A stretch of 64,000 bases of DNA, taken from the NCBI RefSeq assembly GCF_904426505.1, contig NZ_CAJGBN010000010.1:17404-81403 (forward strand), written 5' to 3'. The notes beneath the pieces are model-generated. The model did no database searches and was not told the DNA's origin. It saw only the letters and a program-made list of their open reading frames with translations. How positions within the stretch are numbered: position 1 is the stretch's first letter; the number at the start of each line of letters is the position of its first letter. Positions 1 through 13,295 of this stretch are shown here, piece by piece. The DNA comes from Rubrivivax sp. A210 (GTDB lineage: Bacteria; Pseudomonadota; Gammaproteobacteria; Burkholderiales; Burkholderiaceae_C). Made by a program: the position numbers and the translations under genes.

Positions 1-582
1 CGCCCCGCGCTGGCCGCGGTGGACGCGGTCGAGGGCCGCAATTTCAGCGTGATGTCGCAGCCGCAGCCGGTGTCGGTGGCGGGCAAGGTCGAGGTCATCG
101 AGTTCTTCGGCTACTGGTGCCCGCACTGCCGCGCCTTCGAGCCCAAGCTTGATGCCTGGGTCAAGAAGCTGCCCGCCGACGTCGTCTTCAAGCGCGTGCC
201 GGTGGCCTGGCGCCCGGGGCAGGAATCGGCCCAGCGCCTGTTTTTTGCGCTCGAAGCGCTGGGCGCACCCTCGGGCATCCACGAGAAAGTCTTTGCCGCC
301 GTCCAGCTGCAGGGCCTGGCGCTGGACCAGCCGGCGGCCATCAACGCCTTTGCCGCCGCCAACGGTCTGGACGGCGCCAAGCTGTCCGAGGCGATGTCGG
401 GCTTCGCCGTCAGCTCCAAGGCGCGCATGGCGACCCAGGTTTCCAAGGCCTATGGCGTCGACGGCGTGCCGTCCCTGGTGATCCAGGGCCGCTTCGTCAC
501 CTCGCCCGGCACCGCCGGCGGTGAAGATGCCGCGCTGCAAGTGGCCGATGCGCTGATCCGCAAGGCCAAGGGCGCACGCTGA
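1..582 (+). CDS. dsbA: Thiol:disulfide interchange protein DsbA (5' end missing)
   Basis: Periplasmic thioredoxin-fold oxidase that donates disulfide bonds to secreted proteins. The reading frame is open from the first base, so the start codon and most of the signal peptide lie outside the window; the first visible residues (R-P-A-L-A) look like the end of a signal peptide. The catalytic CPHC motif, typical of DsbA, is encoded at bases 118-129 inside the stretch FGYWCPHCRAF, and the cis-proline loop appears as GVPSLVI near the C-terminus. What remains is close to a full mature DsbA. The next gene begins about 210 bases downstream, so no operon is evident on this side. Confidence 0.93.
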   Translation, partial: RPALAAVDAVEGRNFSVMSQPQPVSVAGKVEVIEFFGYWCPHCRAFEPKLDAWVKKLPADVVFKRVPVAWRPGQESAQRLFFALEALGAPSGIHEKVFAAVQLQGLALDQPAAINAFAAANGLDGAKLSEAMSGFAVSSKARMATQVSKAYGVDGVPSLVIQGRFVTSPGTAGGEDAALQVADALIRKAKGAR

Positions 583-793
583 CGGCCGAGCCCGGGCTGG
601 CCTTCAATGCCGGCCTCGGGCCGGGGCCGCGTGGCAGCTGATGGCCGCGGCGGCGCCAGAGGGCTCCAGCCGTCGAGTCGGCCTCGGGACCGGCAGGCGC
701 CAGCCGCCGGTCGATTGGGATTGCCCTGCGCCAAGCAAGGGCCTGTCCTACACTGCGCCGCGCAGCATGGGCTGCTTGCCAGGGTGTGCCGCC
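583..793. other. Intergenic region after dsbA
   Basis: GC-rich gap of 211 bases, the longest in the window. It contains short self-complementary runs such as GCCCGGGC but no stem followed by a T-run, so no intrinsic terminator is called. I see no small gene in it with a ribosome site. Confidence 0.5.
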
Positions 794-1603
794 ATGTCGC
801 TTGCCGATCTTGATCGCCGCCATCTGCTGGGGCTGGGCTTGGCCGCGCTGCTGGGCGCCTGCGCCAGCAAGCGCGCTGCGCCCGATCTGGTGGCGGCGCT
901 GGCGCCCACCGGCCGGCTGCGCGCCTGCATCAACCTGGGCAACCCCATCCTGGCCCAGCGCGCCGCGGCCGATGCGCCGGTGGTCGGCGTCTCGGTGGAC
1001 CTGGCCCGCGCACTGGCCGAGCGCCTGGGCCTGGAGGCCGATCTGCGCGTGGTCGATGCCGCGGCCAAGTCGGTGGCCCTGGTCAAGTCCGGCGAGGCCG
1101 ATGTCGGCTTCTTCGCGGTCGACCCCCTGCGCGGCGAGGGCATACGCTTCACCGCGCCCTATGTGCAGATCGAGGGCGCCTATCTCGTGCGCCAGGCGTC
1201 TCCGTTCACCGACAACGCCCAGGTCGACAGTGCCGGCACCCGCATCATGGTCGGCCGCGGCAGCGCCTACGACCTCCATCTGGCGCGCACGCTGCGCCAG
1301 GCCAGGCTGATGCACGCGCCGACCTCGCCCACCGTGGTCGAGCGCTTTCTGGCCGAGGGTGCCGATGTTGCCGCCGGCGTCAAGCAGCAGCTGCAGGCCG
1401 ACGCCGCGCGCCTGCCGGATCTGCGCCTGCTGCCCGGGCGCTTCATGTTGATCGAGCAGGCCATGGGCCTGCCGCTCACGCGCAGCGCGGCGGCGGCGCA
1501 GCTGCTGCGCGACTTCGTCGAGCAGGCCAAGGCCAGCGGCTTCGTTGCCGCGGCGCTGGCGAGGCATGGCATCCAGGGTGCGGTGGTGGCGCCGCCGGCC
1601 TGA
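794..1603 (+). CDS. Family 3 (amino-acid type) solute-binding lipoprotein
   Basis: 269-residue exported binding protein. The N-terminus has D-R-R-H-L-L followed by a hydrophobic run and a lipobox (L-L-G-A-C, Cys23), so it is probably a Tat-exported lipoprotein anchored in the cell envelope. The rest follows the bacterial SBP family 3 pattern: an N-terminal lobe binding a small ligand, the segment 'GEADVGFF', then the second lobe. The open frame runs further upstream, but the ATG at 794 is the one that begins a sensible signal peptide. No permease or ATPase gene is adjacent, so it is an orphan; the ligand is unknown and may be an amino acid or another small polar compound. Confidence 0.72.
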   Translation: MSLADLDRRHLLGLGLAALLGACASKRAAPDLVAALAPTGRLRACINLGNPILAQRAAADAPVVGVSVDLARALAERLGLEADLRVVDAAAKSVALVKSGEADVGFFAVDPLRGEGIRFTAPYVQIEGAYLVRQASPFTDNAQVDSAGTRIMVGRGSAYDLHLARTLRQARLMHAPTSPTVVERFLAEGADVAAGVKQQLQADAARLPDLRLLPGRFMLIEQAMGLPLTRSAAAAQLLRDFVEQAKASGFVAAALARHGIQGAVVAPPA

Positions 1604-1647
1604 AACCCATCGCCCGGGTGCGCCGGCGGCTGCACAATCCGCAGCGC

Positions 1648-2562
1648 ATGTTGCGCCCGATTTCACTCCTCGCCACCGCCCTGGCTTCCGCGTTGCTGGG
1701 CAGCTTGCTGGGCGCCTGCGCCACGCGCTCCGCCCAGGTTCAGCCCGTGGCCGCCAGTGCCGCCGAGTTCGCCGCCTGGGATTGCCCGCGCATCGATGGC
1801 GAGCTTGATCGCGTGCAACAGCGTGCGGCCGAACTGGCCTGGGCCGTGGATGAGCGTGCCGGCAACAACATCGCCGCGCTGGGCCTGGGCGTGATGGTGT
1901 TCTGGCCGGCGCTGATCGCGATGCGGCCCGACGGGCTGGAAGCGGCCGACCTGGCACGCCTGAAGGGCCGCGACGAGGCGTTGCGCGGCGTCGCGCGTGA
2001 CAAGGCCTGCCCGCCGGCGGGCGCGGAGCTGCCGGCGGCGCGTGCCGCGGCGCTGCCGGTGGCGCCGGGCGAACGCCTGGTCTATGAAGAGCGCGGCACG
2101 CCGCGCCAGCCCCCCACGCAGGTGGCAATGCGCCTGAGCGCGCTGCGCCGCGGCGAAATCGAGTACGAGGCCGGTGCCAGCCAGCCGCTGCGCCACGACC
2201 TCGCCGGCAATGTCGTCGCGGCACCTCCAGGCACCCTGTGGTGGCCGCATCTGCTGCGCGCCGGGATGGCGCTGGGCCAGATCACTGGCGGCGACATGCT
2301 GGTCGCCGGCGATCCGCTGGCGCGCGCCCGCCTGCGCGGCCAGGTGGTTGCGGCTGGCCCGCAGACGGTGGCCAGCCGCCGCTTCCAGGTGGTGGTGGTC
2401 GAGCTCTATGGGGACGCGAGCCAGGGTGACGAATCGACGCGCGTCGACGGCGTCATCGTCATCGACAGCGCCAGTGGCGTGTTGCTGCGGCTTGACCTGC
2501 GCAGCGCCCACAAGGCCTTCAACCTGCAGCGGCGGCTGGTGAGCGTCGAGCCGGCACCTTGA
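1648..2562 (+). CDS. Putative lipoprotein of unknown function
   Basis: 304 residues with a signal peptide ending in a lipobox (L-L-G-A-C, Cys24). After it comes an Ala-rich, probably helical region that includes a short hydrophobic stretch near residues 75-90 (LGLGVMVFWPALIAM); the C-terminal half looks beta-rich and ends in a segment resembling a beta-barrel or lipocalin-like fold (inference only). The ATG at 1648 is preferred over an upstream GTG because only it starts the signal peptide. It follows the solute-binding lipoprotein by 44 bases and may be co-transcribed with it. I do not recognise the family. Confidence 0.6.
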   Translation: MLRPISLLATALASALLGSLLGACATRSAQVQPVAASAAEFAAWDCPRIDGELDRVQQRAAELAWAVDERAGNNIAALGLGVMVFWPALIAMRPDGLEAADLARLKGRDEALRGVARDKACPPAGAELPAARAAALPVAPGERLVYEERGTPRQPPTQVAMRLSALRRGEIEYEAGASQPLRHDLAGNVVAAPPGTLWWPHLLRAGMALGQITGGDMLVAGDPLARARLRGQVVAAGPQTVASRRFQVVVVELYGDASQGDESTRVDGVIVIDSASGVLLRLDLRSAHKAFNLQRRLVSVEPAP

Positions 2563-2666
2563 ATGGCGGCCGTTGGCGGCGACACAAAGCTTTACAGGCC
2601 GCGCACAGCGCCGCTACAGCGGGCGCCCACCATGCAAGGCATCGCAACCGGAACCAGGAATCCATC

Positions 2667-3242
2667 ATGATGAATTCGACCCCCCGCAGTCTCGCGCACC
2701 TTGCCACGCCCGGGCGTGCCCTGCTGGCCACGCTGGCGCTGGCGCTTGCCGCCGGTGTGGTGCAGACCTCCAACGCCGCCGGCCCGGACGGCCCCGGTGC
2801 CGGCGGCATGCGCCACGAGATGATGGGCGGCCACGGCGGCATGGGCCATATGGGCGGCATGGGCGGCATGGGCGCCATGCACGAAGGCCGCGGCATGGAC
2901 CGCATGCTCGCCGCCGTCAAGGCCACGCCCGAGCAGCGCACCCAGCTCAAGCCCATCGCCGAAGCCCTGCGGGCCGACATGAAGGCGCTGCACGAATCCG
3001 GCGCCAAGCTGCACGAGCAGGGCGCGGCGCTCTTCACCCAGCCCACGGTGGACGCGAACGCGGTCGAAGTCCATCGGCAGCAGATGCTGGCCCACCATGA
3101 CCAGGTCAGCAAGCGCATGTCGCAGGCCATGATCGACATGAGTCGCGTGCTCACGCCCGAGCAGCGCAAGACCCTGGCCGACCGCATGAGCATGCGGCGC
3201 GAGATGATGCAGCACCGCCACGGCGGCGCCGCCAAGTCCTGA
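2667..3242 (+). CDS. Spy/CpxP-like periplasmic protein with Met/His/Gly-rich segment
   Basis: 191-residue exported protein. A signal peptide covers about residues 1-38. Residues 48-80 are made almost only of Met (10), His (4), Gly and a few others. The helical remainder carries two LTXXQ-type motifs (TPEQRTQL and TPEQRKTL), the hallmark of the Spy/CpxP family of periplasmic chaperones and stress sensors. The ATG at 2667 has a ribosome site (AGGA) upstream; longer starts would destroy the signal peptide. The Met/His-rich run suggests binding of copper or another soft metal (inference). The two-component pair directly downstream is the natural candidate for its regulator or partner. Confidence 0.8.
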   Translation: MMNSTPRSLAHLATPGRALLATLALALAAGVVQTSNAAGPDGPGAGGMRHEMMGGHGGMGHMGGMGGMGAMHEGRGMDRMLAAVKATPEQRTQLKPIAEALRADMKALHESGAKLHEQGAALFTQPTVDANAVEVHRQQMLAHHDQVSKRMSQAMIDMSRVLTPEQRKTLADRMSMRREMMQHRHGGAAKS

Positions 3243-3317
3243 CCCCGTCCGCCTGAACCTGTCCCCCACCAGGCAGCGGCTGGCGCGCATGGCCGGCCCT
3301 GCCCAGACTGGTCTGCC

Positions 3318-4025
3318 GTGCCCCAACAACGCCTGCTGCTCATCGACGACGATCTGCGCCTCACCGACATGGTGGGCGGCTACCTGCGCCACAACGGCTT
3401 CGAGGTCGACACTGCGGGCTCTCTGGCCGCCGGCCGCGACCGCATCCGCCAGGCCGCCTACGACGCGCTGCTGCTCGACCTGATGCTGCCCGATGGCGAC
3501 GGCCTGGATTTCACGCGCGAACTGCGCGCGCAGCCGCGCACGCGGCGGCTGCCGCTCTTGATGCTCACCGCCCGCGGCGAGCCCACCGACCGCATCGTGG
3601 GCCTGGAGATCGGCGCCGACGACTACCTGCCCAAGCCCTTCGAGCCGCGCGAGCTGCTGGCGCGCGTGAAGGCCTTGCTGCGCCGCGCCGCGCCCGACAC
3701 CGGCGACGATGAGGTCCTGGTCTTCGGCCGCCTCGAAGTCGACCTCGGCGCACGCCAGGCGCGGCTGGACGGCCAGCCCTGCGATCTCACCAGCCACCAG
3801 TTCGAGTTGCTCATGGTGCTGGCGCGCAGCCCTGGCCGGGTGCTCACGCGCGACCAGATCATGGATGCGCTCAAGGGCCACCCGCTCGAGGCCTTCGACC
3901 GCAGCATCGACGTCCACATCTCGCGCATACGCTCGGTGATCGAGGACGACCCCAAGGCGCCCAAGCGCGTGCTCACGGTGCGCGGGGCCGGCTACGTCTT
4001 CGCGAAGAAGCAGGACGCTGAATAG
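3318..4025 (+). CDS. OmpR-family response regulator
   Basis: 235-residue DNA-binding response regulator. The receiver domain (about residues 5-120) shows the acidic triad D10-D11-D12, the phospho-acceptor Asp54 in LLLDLMLP, and the conserved Lys in PKPFEP. A winged-helix Trans_Reg_C domain follows (about 135-230), with RAGYVF-type ending 'VRGAGYVFAKK'. The start is GTG; no clear Shine-Dalgarno site is visible. The histidine kinase gene starts 7 bases after the stop, so the two are one transcription unit. Similar to CpxR/RstA-type regulators; placed after a Spy-like gene, envelope or metal stress control is likely but not proven. Confidence 0.93.
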   Translation: MPQQRLLLIDDDLRLTDMVGGYLRHNGFEVDTAGSLAAGRDRIRQAAYDALLLDLMLPDGDGLDFTRELRAQPRTRRLPLLMLTARGEPTDRIVGLEIGADDYLPKPFEPRELLARVKALLRRAAPDTGDDEVLVFGRLEVDLGARQARLDGQPCDLTSHQFELLMVLARSPGRVLTRDQIMDALKGHPLEAFDRSIDVHISRIRSVIEDDPKAPKRVLTVRGAGYVFAKKQDAE

Positions 4026-4032
4026 AGCTTCC

Positions 4033-5361
4033 ATGCGCTCCCTCTACCTGCGCATCTACCTCACGGTGGTGGCCGCGCTGGCGCTGTTCGCGCTGGTCTC
4101 GGGCTGGATCGTGCGCAGCCATCTCGAAGACCAGCGCAGCCGCGTCGAGGGCGAGATGCGCGAACGCGTCGAGGCCTGGGGTGACCTGATCGAGCGCTCA
4201 CTGCCGCCGGCCGGGGCTTCGGCCGAGCAGCAGGTCGAGGCCTTGCGCGATTGGTCGCAGCGCCTGCGTCTGCCGATGGCGCTGGACGATGCCGCGGGCC
4301 GGCGCCTGGGGGCATCGGAGTCCTTTGCGCGGCGCGAGCTTGATCAGCCGGGCGGGCCGCCGCGGGTGCAACCGATACGCTTCGGGGACGGTCGCACGCT
4401 GTGGGTGCCGCGGCACAACCCACGCCGCATGCCGCCACACATGCGCCCACCCGAATTGCGCCCGCCCTGGCTGGGCCCGGCGGGCTGGCCCGACGGCCTG
4501 GGCCTGGCCGTGCTGCTGCTGGTGCTGTTCGCGGCCGTGGCCGGTGGCGCCTGGCCGGTGGTGCGGCGGCTGACGCGGCGGCTCGAATCGCTCAAGCAGG
4601 GCGTGGAGGCCTTCGGCGCCGGTGACCTGCGCCGGCGCGTGGCCGAGGACGGCCAGGACGAGGTGGCCGCGGTGGGCGCCAGCTTCAACCGCGCCGCCGC
4701 GCGCATCGAGACGCTGCTGCGTTCGCACCAGAGCCTGCTGGCCAATGCCAGCCACGAGCTGCGCTCGCCGCTGGCGAGGCTGAAGATGGCGGTGGCGATG
4801 GTGGAAGACGCTGCGCCGGCCCAGCGCGCGGCGCTGCGGCAGGAGATCGCCACCAATATCCGCGAGCTTGATGCACTGGTCGAAGAGATCCTGCTCTCAG
4901 GCCGGCTCGATGCCGCATCGGGCCTGGATCAGCGCTTGCCCGTCGATCTGCTGGCGCTGGCCGCCGAAGAGGCGGCGCGCGTAGGCGGCAGCGTACAGGG
5001 CGAGGATCTGCAAGTGCCAGGCGACGAGCGTCTGCTGCGGCGCGCGCTGCGCAATCTGCTGGAAAACGCCCGCCGCTACGGCGGCGGCGAGGTCGAGGCC
5101 GAGATCGCGCGGCGCGGCGACCGTGTCGAGGTGCGCGTGCTCGACCGCGGGCCCGGCGTGCCCGAGGCCTGGCGCGAGCGCGTCTTCGAGGCCTTCTTCC
5201 GCCTGCCCGGCCATGCCGAGCGCGAGGGTGGCGTGGGCCTGGGCCTGTCGCTGGTGCGCCAGATCGCCGAGCGCCATGGCGGCAGCGTGGTCTGCGAGGC
5301 CCGCGAAGGCGGTGGCAGCTGCTTCGTGCTGAGCTTGCCGGCCGAGGCGGGCCCCCCATGA
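4033..5361 (+). CDS. Two-component sensor histidine kinase
   Basis: 442-residue membrane kinase. Order of parts: TM1 (about 8-26), a periplasmic region of about 125 residues, TM2 (about 155-177), HAMP linker, HisKA dimerisation domain with phospho-accepting His241 in ANASHELRSP, then the HATPase_c domain with N-box (NLLENARRYG), G1 (DRGPGVP) and G2 (GVGLGLS). The part of the periplasmic loop nearest the membrane (about 126-146) is rich in Pro, His, Met and Arg, unusual for such sensors and possibly a metal or ligand site. It is paired with the response regulator just upstream and probably senses envelope or metal stress together with the Spy-like protein. Confidence 0.92.
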   Translation: MRSLYLRIYLTVVAALALFALVSGWIVRSHLEDQRSRVEGEMRERVEAWGDLIERSLPPAGASAEQQVEALRDWSQRLRLPMALDDAAGRRLGASESFARRELDQPGGPPRVQPIRFGDGRTLWVPRHNPRRMPPHMRPPELRPPWLGPAGWPDGLGLAVLLLVLFAAVAGGAWPVVRRLTRRLESLKQGVEAFGAGDLRRRVAEDGQDEVAAVGASFNRAAARIETLLRSHQSLLANASHELRSPLARLKMAVAMVEDAAPAQRAALRQEIATNIRELDALVEEILLSGRLDAASGLDQRLPVDLLALAAEEAARVGGSVQGEDLQVPGDERLLRRALRNLLENARRYGGGEVEAEIARRGDRVEVRVLDRGPGVPEAWRERVFEAFFRLPGHAEREGGVGLGLSLVRQIAERHGGSVVCEAREGGGSCFVLSLPAEAGPP

Positions 5362-5363
5362 AA

Positions 5364-5395
5364 ACGACCCCCGCGGCGGGCGCCGCGGGGGTCGT
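5364..5395 (-). terminator. Rho-independent terminator of the glycerol operon
   Basis: A perfect 13-base inverted repeat (ACGACCCCCGCGG / CCGCGGGGGTCGT) with a 6-base loop lies between the convergent kinase gene and glpV. Read on the minus strand, the stem is followed by TTTT, so it best serves the minus-strand glycerol operon; it may also stop plus-strand transcripts. Confidence 0.75.
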
Positions 5396-5410
5396 CGGGG
5401 TCAGCGGTCA

Positions 5411-5433
5411 ATGGGGTGCGGCTTGCACCCCAT
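5411..5433. repeat. Short inverted repeat next to the glpV stop
   Basis: ATGGGGTGC and its exact reverse complement GCACCCCAT are separated by 5 bases, giving a small hairpin between the glpV stop codon and the main terminator. It could help termination or protect the mRNA 3' end. Confidence 0.4.
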
Positions 5434-5439
5434 GCCTCA

Positions 5440-7173
<1,734 letters not shown>

Positions 7174-7262
7174 TTCCAGTCTCCTCAGGAGGCACTTCCC
7201 GTTCAATTGATGCGACGCCGGCCGGGAAGCATTGGCCGGGGCGCTTTCTCTATCGTAAAGGC

Positions 7263-7571
7263 TCAGCCGCGGCGCATCACCAGGGCCAGCAGCGCCATCG
7301 AGGCAACGAAGCTGAACCAGATCGAAGGCTCGGCCTCGAGGCCGAACCATTCGATCATCTTCTCGCTCACCGCAACGAAGGCCAGGTTGACATAGGCCGC
7401 GGAAAGCAGGCCTATGAAGAGGCGGTCGCCGCGCGTGGTGACGATGGGCAGGAAGCCCTTGCGCGCCACGGTGGGTGACTTGATTTCCCACACCGTCATC
7501 ACGCCCAGCATCAGCACGATGCAGCAGAAGAACACCGCCACCGGCAGCGTCCAGGCCATCCATTCAAACAT
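7263..7571 (-). CDS. glpU: GlpU-type small membrane protein (DUF2160)
   Basis: 102 residues with three hydrophobic segments (about 6-28, 52-68 and 82-98), matching the DUF2160 family of small inner-membrane proteins that accompany glycerol ABC importers. In the rhizobial operon the equivalent is called GlpU and its exact role is not known; it may assist the permease complex. It lies between the glpQ permease and glpV binding-protein genes, 89 bases from glpV and 133 bases from glpQ, on the same strand. Confidence 0.75.
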   Translation of the reverse strand: MFEWMAWTLPVAVFFCCIVLMLGVMTVWEIKSPTVARKGFLPIVTTRGDRLFIGLLSAAYVNLAFVAVSEKMIEWFGLEAEPSIWFSFVASMALLALVMRRG

Positions 7572-7572
7572 G

Positions 7573-7640
7573 GCCCCCCCCCGAAGCGGCCTGCGGCCGC
7601 CTCCCCCCCAGGGGGGCGCCGCCAGCGGCCTGGCAGAGCC
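7573..7640. repeat. GC-rich hairpin element between glpQ and glpU
   Basis: The glpQ-glpU gap starts with long C and G runs. GCGGCC pairs with GGCCGC across 3 bases (7586-7600), followed by a 6-C / 6-G run pair around base 7610 and a GGCGCCGCC-rich tail. It is inside an operon and unlike the other gaps. It may be a dispersed intergenic (REP-like) element or an mRNA-stabilising structure that sets the expression of the distal genes. Confidence 0.45.
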
Positions 7641-7704
7641 AGTTCCGCGGTGGCCGCTTGATGAAGACGTTCGAGTCGGTACTCATTGCAGTTCCTTCCG
7701 GTCT

Positions 7705-8506
7705 TCAGACTCGGCCCATCGCGAAGCCCTTGGCGATGTAGTTGCGCACGAACCAGATCACGATGGCGCCGGGGACTATGGTCAGCACGCCGGCAGCGGC
7801 CAGCACGCCCCAGTCCATGCCCGAGGCCGAGACGGTGCGCGTCATCGTCGCGACGATGGGCTTGGCGTCGACGCTGGTGAGCGTGCGCGCCATCAGCAGT
7901 TCGACCCAGCTGAACATGAAGCAGAAGAAGGCCGCCACGCCGACGCCGGCCTTGATGAGGGGGATGAAGATGGTGAGGAAGAAGCGCGGGAAAGAGTAGC
8001 CGTCGATGTAGGCGGTCTCGTCGATCTCGCGCGGGATGCCGCTCATGAAGCCTTCCAGGATCCACACCGCCAGCGGCACGTTGAACAGCAGGTGGGCCAG
8101 GGCCACCGCGATGTGCGTGTCCATCAGGCCCAGCGTGGTGTAGAGCTGGAAGAAGGGCAGCAAAAAGACGGCCGGCGGCGTCATGCGGTTGGTCAGCAGC
8201 CAGAAGAAGACGTGCTTGTCGCCGAGAAAGCTGTAGCGGCTGAAGGCATAGGCCGCGGGCAGGGCCACCACCAGCGAGATCACGGTGTTGATGGCGACGT
8301 AGATCATCGAGTTGATGTAGCCCGAGTACCACGAGACGTCGGTGAAGATGGTCTTGTAGTGCTCGATCGTGAAGTTCTTGGGCCACAGGCTGAAGGCCGA
8401 GAGGATTTCCTCGTTGGTGCGGAAGGACATGTTGACCATCCAGTACACCGGCAAGATGGCGAACACCAGGTACAGCAGCAGGAAGATGCTGCGTTTCTTG
8501 AACCGC

Positions 8507-8514
<8 letters not shown>
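7705..8514 (-). CDS. glpQ: Glycerol ABC transporter permease GlpQ
   Basis: 269-residue inner-membrane permease of the MalG/CUT1 type with about six transmembrane helices. The cytoplasmic EAA coupling loop is visible at about residues 161-190 (PREIDETAYIDGYSF...). It should pair with GlpP to form the glycerol channel, driven by the GlpS/GlpT ATPases. The start overlaps the glpP stop by 8 bases, showing translational coupling. This GlpQ is the permease, not the glycerophosphodiesterase of the same name in Escherichia coli. Confidence 0.88.
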
Positions 8515-10485
<1,971 letters not shown>

Positions 10486-10486
10486 G

Positions 10487-11580
<1,094 letters not shown>

Positions 11581-11590
<10 letters not shown>

Positions 11591-13173
11591 GTCGTCTCCT
11601 TGGAGGCCGCCGCGGCGCTGGCGGCCTCGGGCCAGTGGCTGCGGCACCAGTCGGCCACGCGCGCACGCGCGGCGGCGTCCATGTGCAGGCCCAGCTTGCT
11701 GCGGCGCCAAAGCACGTCGTCGGTGCTGCGCGCCCATTCATGCGCGTGCAGATAGTTGAGTTCGGCTTCGAAGAGGCCGGGGGCGACCTCGGCACCGAGG
11801 GTGCCGGCAGGCCCGGCGTCCAGCACCAGGCTCACGCGGCCCCCGTAGGCGCGCGCCAGGCGTCGCACCAGCGCCTCAGGCAGCGCCGGGTGCTTCTTCG
11901 TCAACGCCTGCACGAAGCGCTCGAAGTCGGTGTCGGGACGCTGGGGCGGCCCTATCCAGGCCGAGAGGTCGCCGCCGGGCAGGAAGGTGCCCTCGGTCCA
12001 GGCGCCCTTGGCCACCGCCAGCGGCGGCGAGAGGCGGTCGGCCGCTTCCTCGGCGAGCTTGCGGAAGGTGGTGATCTTGCCGCCGAAGACGCTGAGCAGC
12101 GGCGCCGCCGAGGTGTCGAGTTCCAGCGAGTAGTCGCGCGTTACGGCGGCCGGGTTGCCCGATTCGTCATCGATCAGCGGGCGCACGCCGGAGTAGGACC
12201 AGTGCACGTCGGCGCGCCGCACCGGGCGCTCGAAATAGCGGCTGGCCTGCTCGCAGAGGTAGACGATCTCTTCCTCGTCGATCTTGGCGTCGCCGATGGG
12301 GCCGCGGTACTCGACATCGGTGGTGCCGATGAGCGTGAACGCGCCCTCGTAGGGGATGGCGAAGATGATGCGCTTGTCGGGGTTCTGGAAGATGTAGGCG
12401 TGGTCGTGCTCGAACATGCGTGGCACGACGATGTGGCTGCCCTTGACCAGGCGCAGCGCGCGTGTCTTGGGTGCGTGGGCGTGCTCGGCCAGGAACTGCG
12501 CCGCCCAGGGGCCGGCCGCGTTGACCAGTGCCCGCGCGGTCAGCCGCCGCGTCGCGCCGCCGGCTTCGCGCAGCGTCAACTGCCACTGCGTGGCCTCGCG
12601 TTTGGCATCGATGCAGGCGCAGCGCGTCAGCACGGTGGCGCCGCGCGCCGCGGCGTCCAAGGCGTTCAGCACCACCAGGCGGGCGTCGTCGACCCAGCCG
12701 TCTGAATACACGAAGCCGCGGCTGAAGCGCCGCTGCAGCGGCTTGCCGGCCGCATGGCTGCGCAGATCGATGCTGCCCGAACCCGGCAGCACCTCGCGCC
12801 GCGCCAGGTGGTCGTACATAAAGAGGCCGATGCGGATCATCCAGGCCGGCCGCATGCCGGGGTCGTGAGGCATCACGAAGCGCAGCGGCCACATGATGTG
12901 GGGCGCGCTCTTGAGCAGCACCTCGCGCTCGGCCAGCGACTTGCGCACGAGGCCGAACTCGTAGTACTCCAGGTAGCGCAGGCCGCCGTGGATGAGCTTG
13001 GTGGAGGCGCCCGAGGTGTGGGAGGCGAGGTCGTCCTTCTCGCACAGCACCACGCGCAGGCCGCGGCCGGCGAGGTCGCGTGCGATGCCGGCACCGTTGA
13101 TGCCACCGCCCACCACCAGCACGTCACAGTGCGCGGGGGGCTCGGGGCTGGGGCGGGGCTCGGTCATGGGCAT
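11581..13173 (-). CDS. glpD: Aerobic glycerol-3-phosphate dehydrogenase
   Basis: 530-residue FAD-dependent enzyme of the inner-membrane face that oxidises sn-glycerol-3-phosphate to dihydroxyacetone phosphate and passes electrons to quinone. The N-terminal FAD-binding motif VVGGGINGAGIARDL is clear, followed by the family stretch SGASTKLIHGGLRYLE; length fits GlpD. The first in-frame ATG after the promoter region is at 13173, with another two codons on at 13167; neither has a strong ribosome site. First gene of the minus-strand glycerol operon, overlapping glpS, and divergent from glpR-glpK. Confidence 0.95.
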
Positions 13174-13199
13174 GCAGGCGTCGCGGTGGGCCGGGGCTG

Positions 13200-13284
13200 T
13201 TTTCGTTCCGGAGCGATTCTGTTCGTTTGATGTTCCTTTTATATCGGTAACTACCCTAGTTTGCACTGTTGCGTGTTCGTTTAG
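13200..13284. promoter_or_regulatory. Probable GlpR operator/promoter region between glpD and glpR
   Basis: This AT-richer divergent gap holds several copies of a TGTTCGTTT-like element in one orientation: TTTTCGTTCCG (13200-13210), TGTTCGTTTGA (13220-13230), directly followed by TGTTCCTTTTA (13231-13241), and TGTTCGTTTAG (13274-13284). The tandem pair has an 11-base period, one helical turn. TGTTCG resembles half-sites bound by GlpR of other bacteria. It likely carries both divergent promoters and their repressor sites; exact -35/-10 boxes are not clear. Confidence 0.55.
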
Positions 13285-13295
13285 ATTCGCTTGCC

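Noticed and set aside
2820..2900. Repeated ATGGGCGGC units that look like a DNA tandem repeat
   Set aside because: They are in frame and encode the Met/Gly-rich segment of the Spy-like protein, so they are treated as coding repeats.
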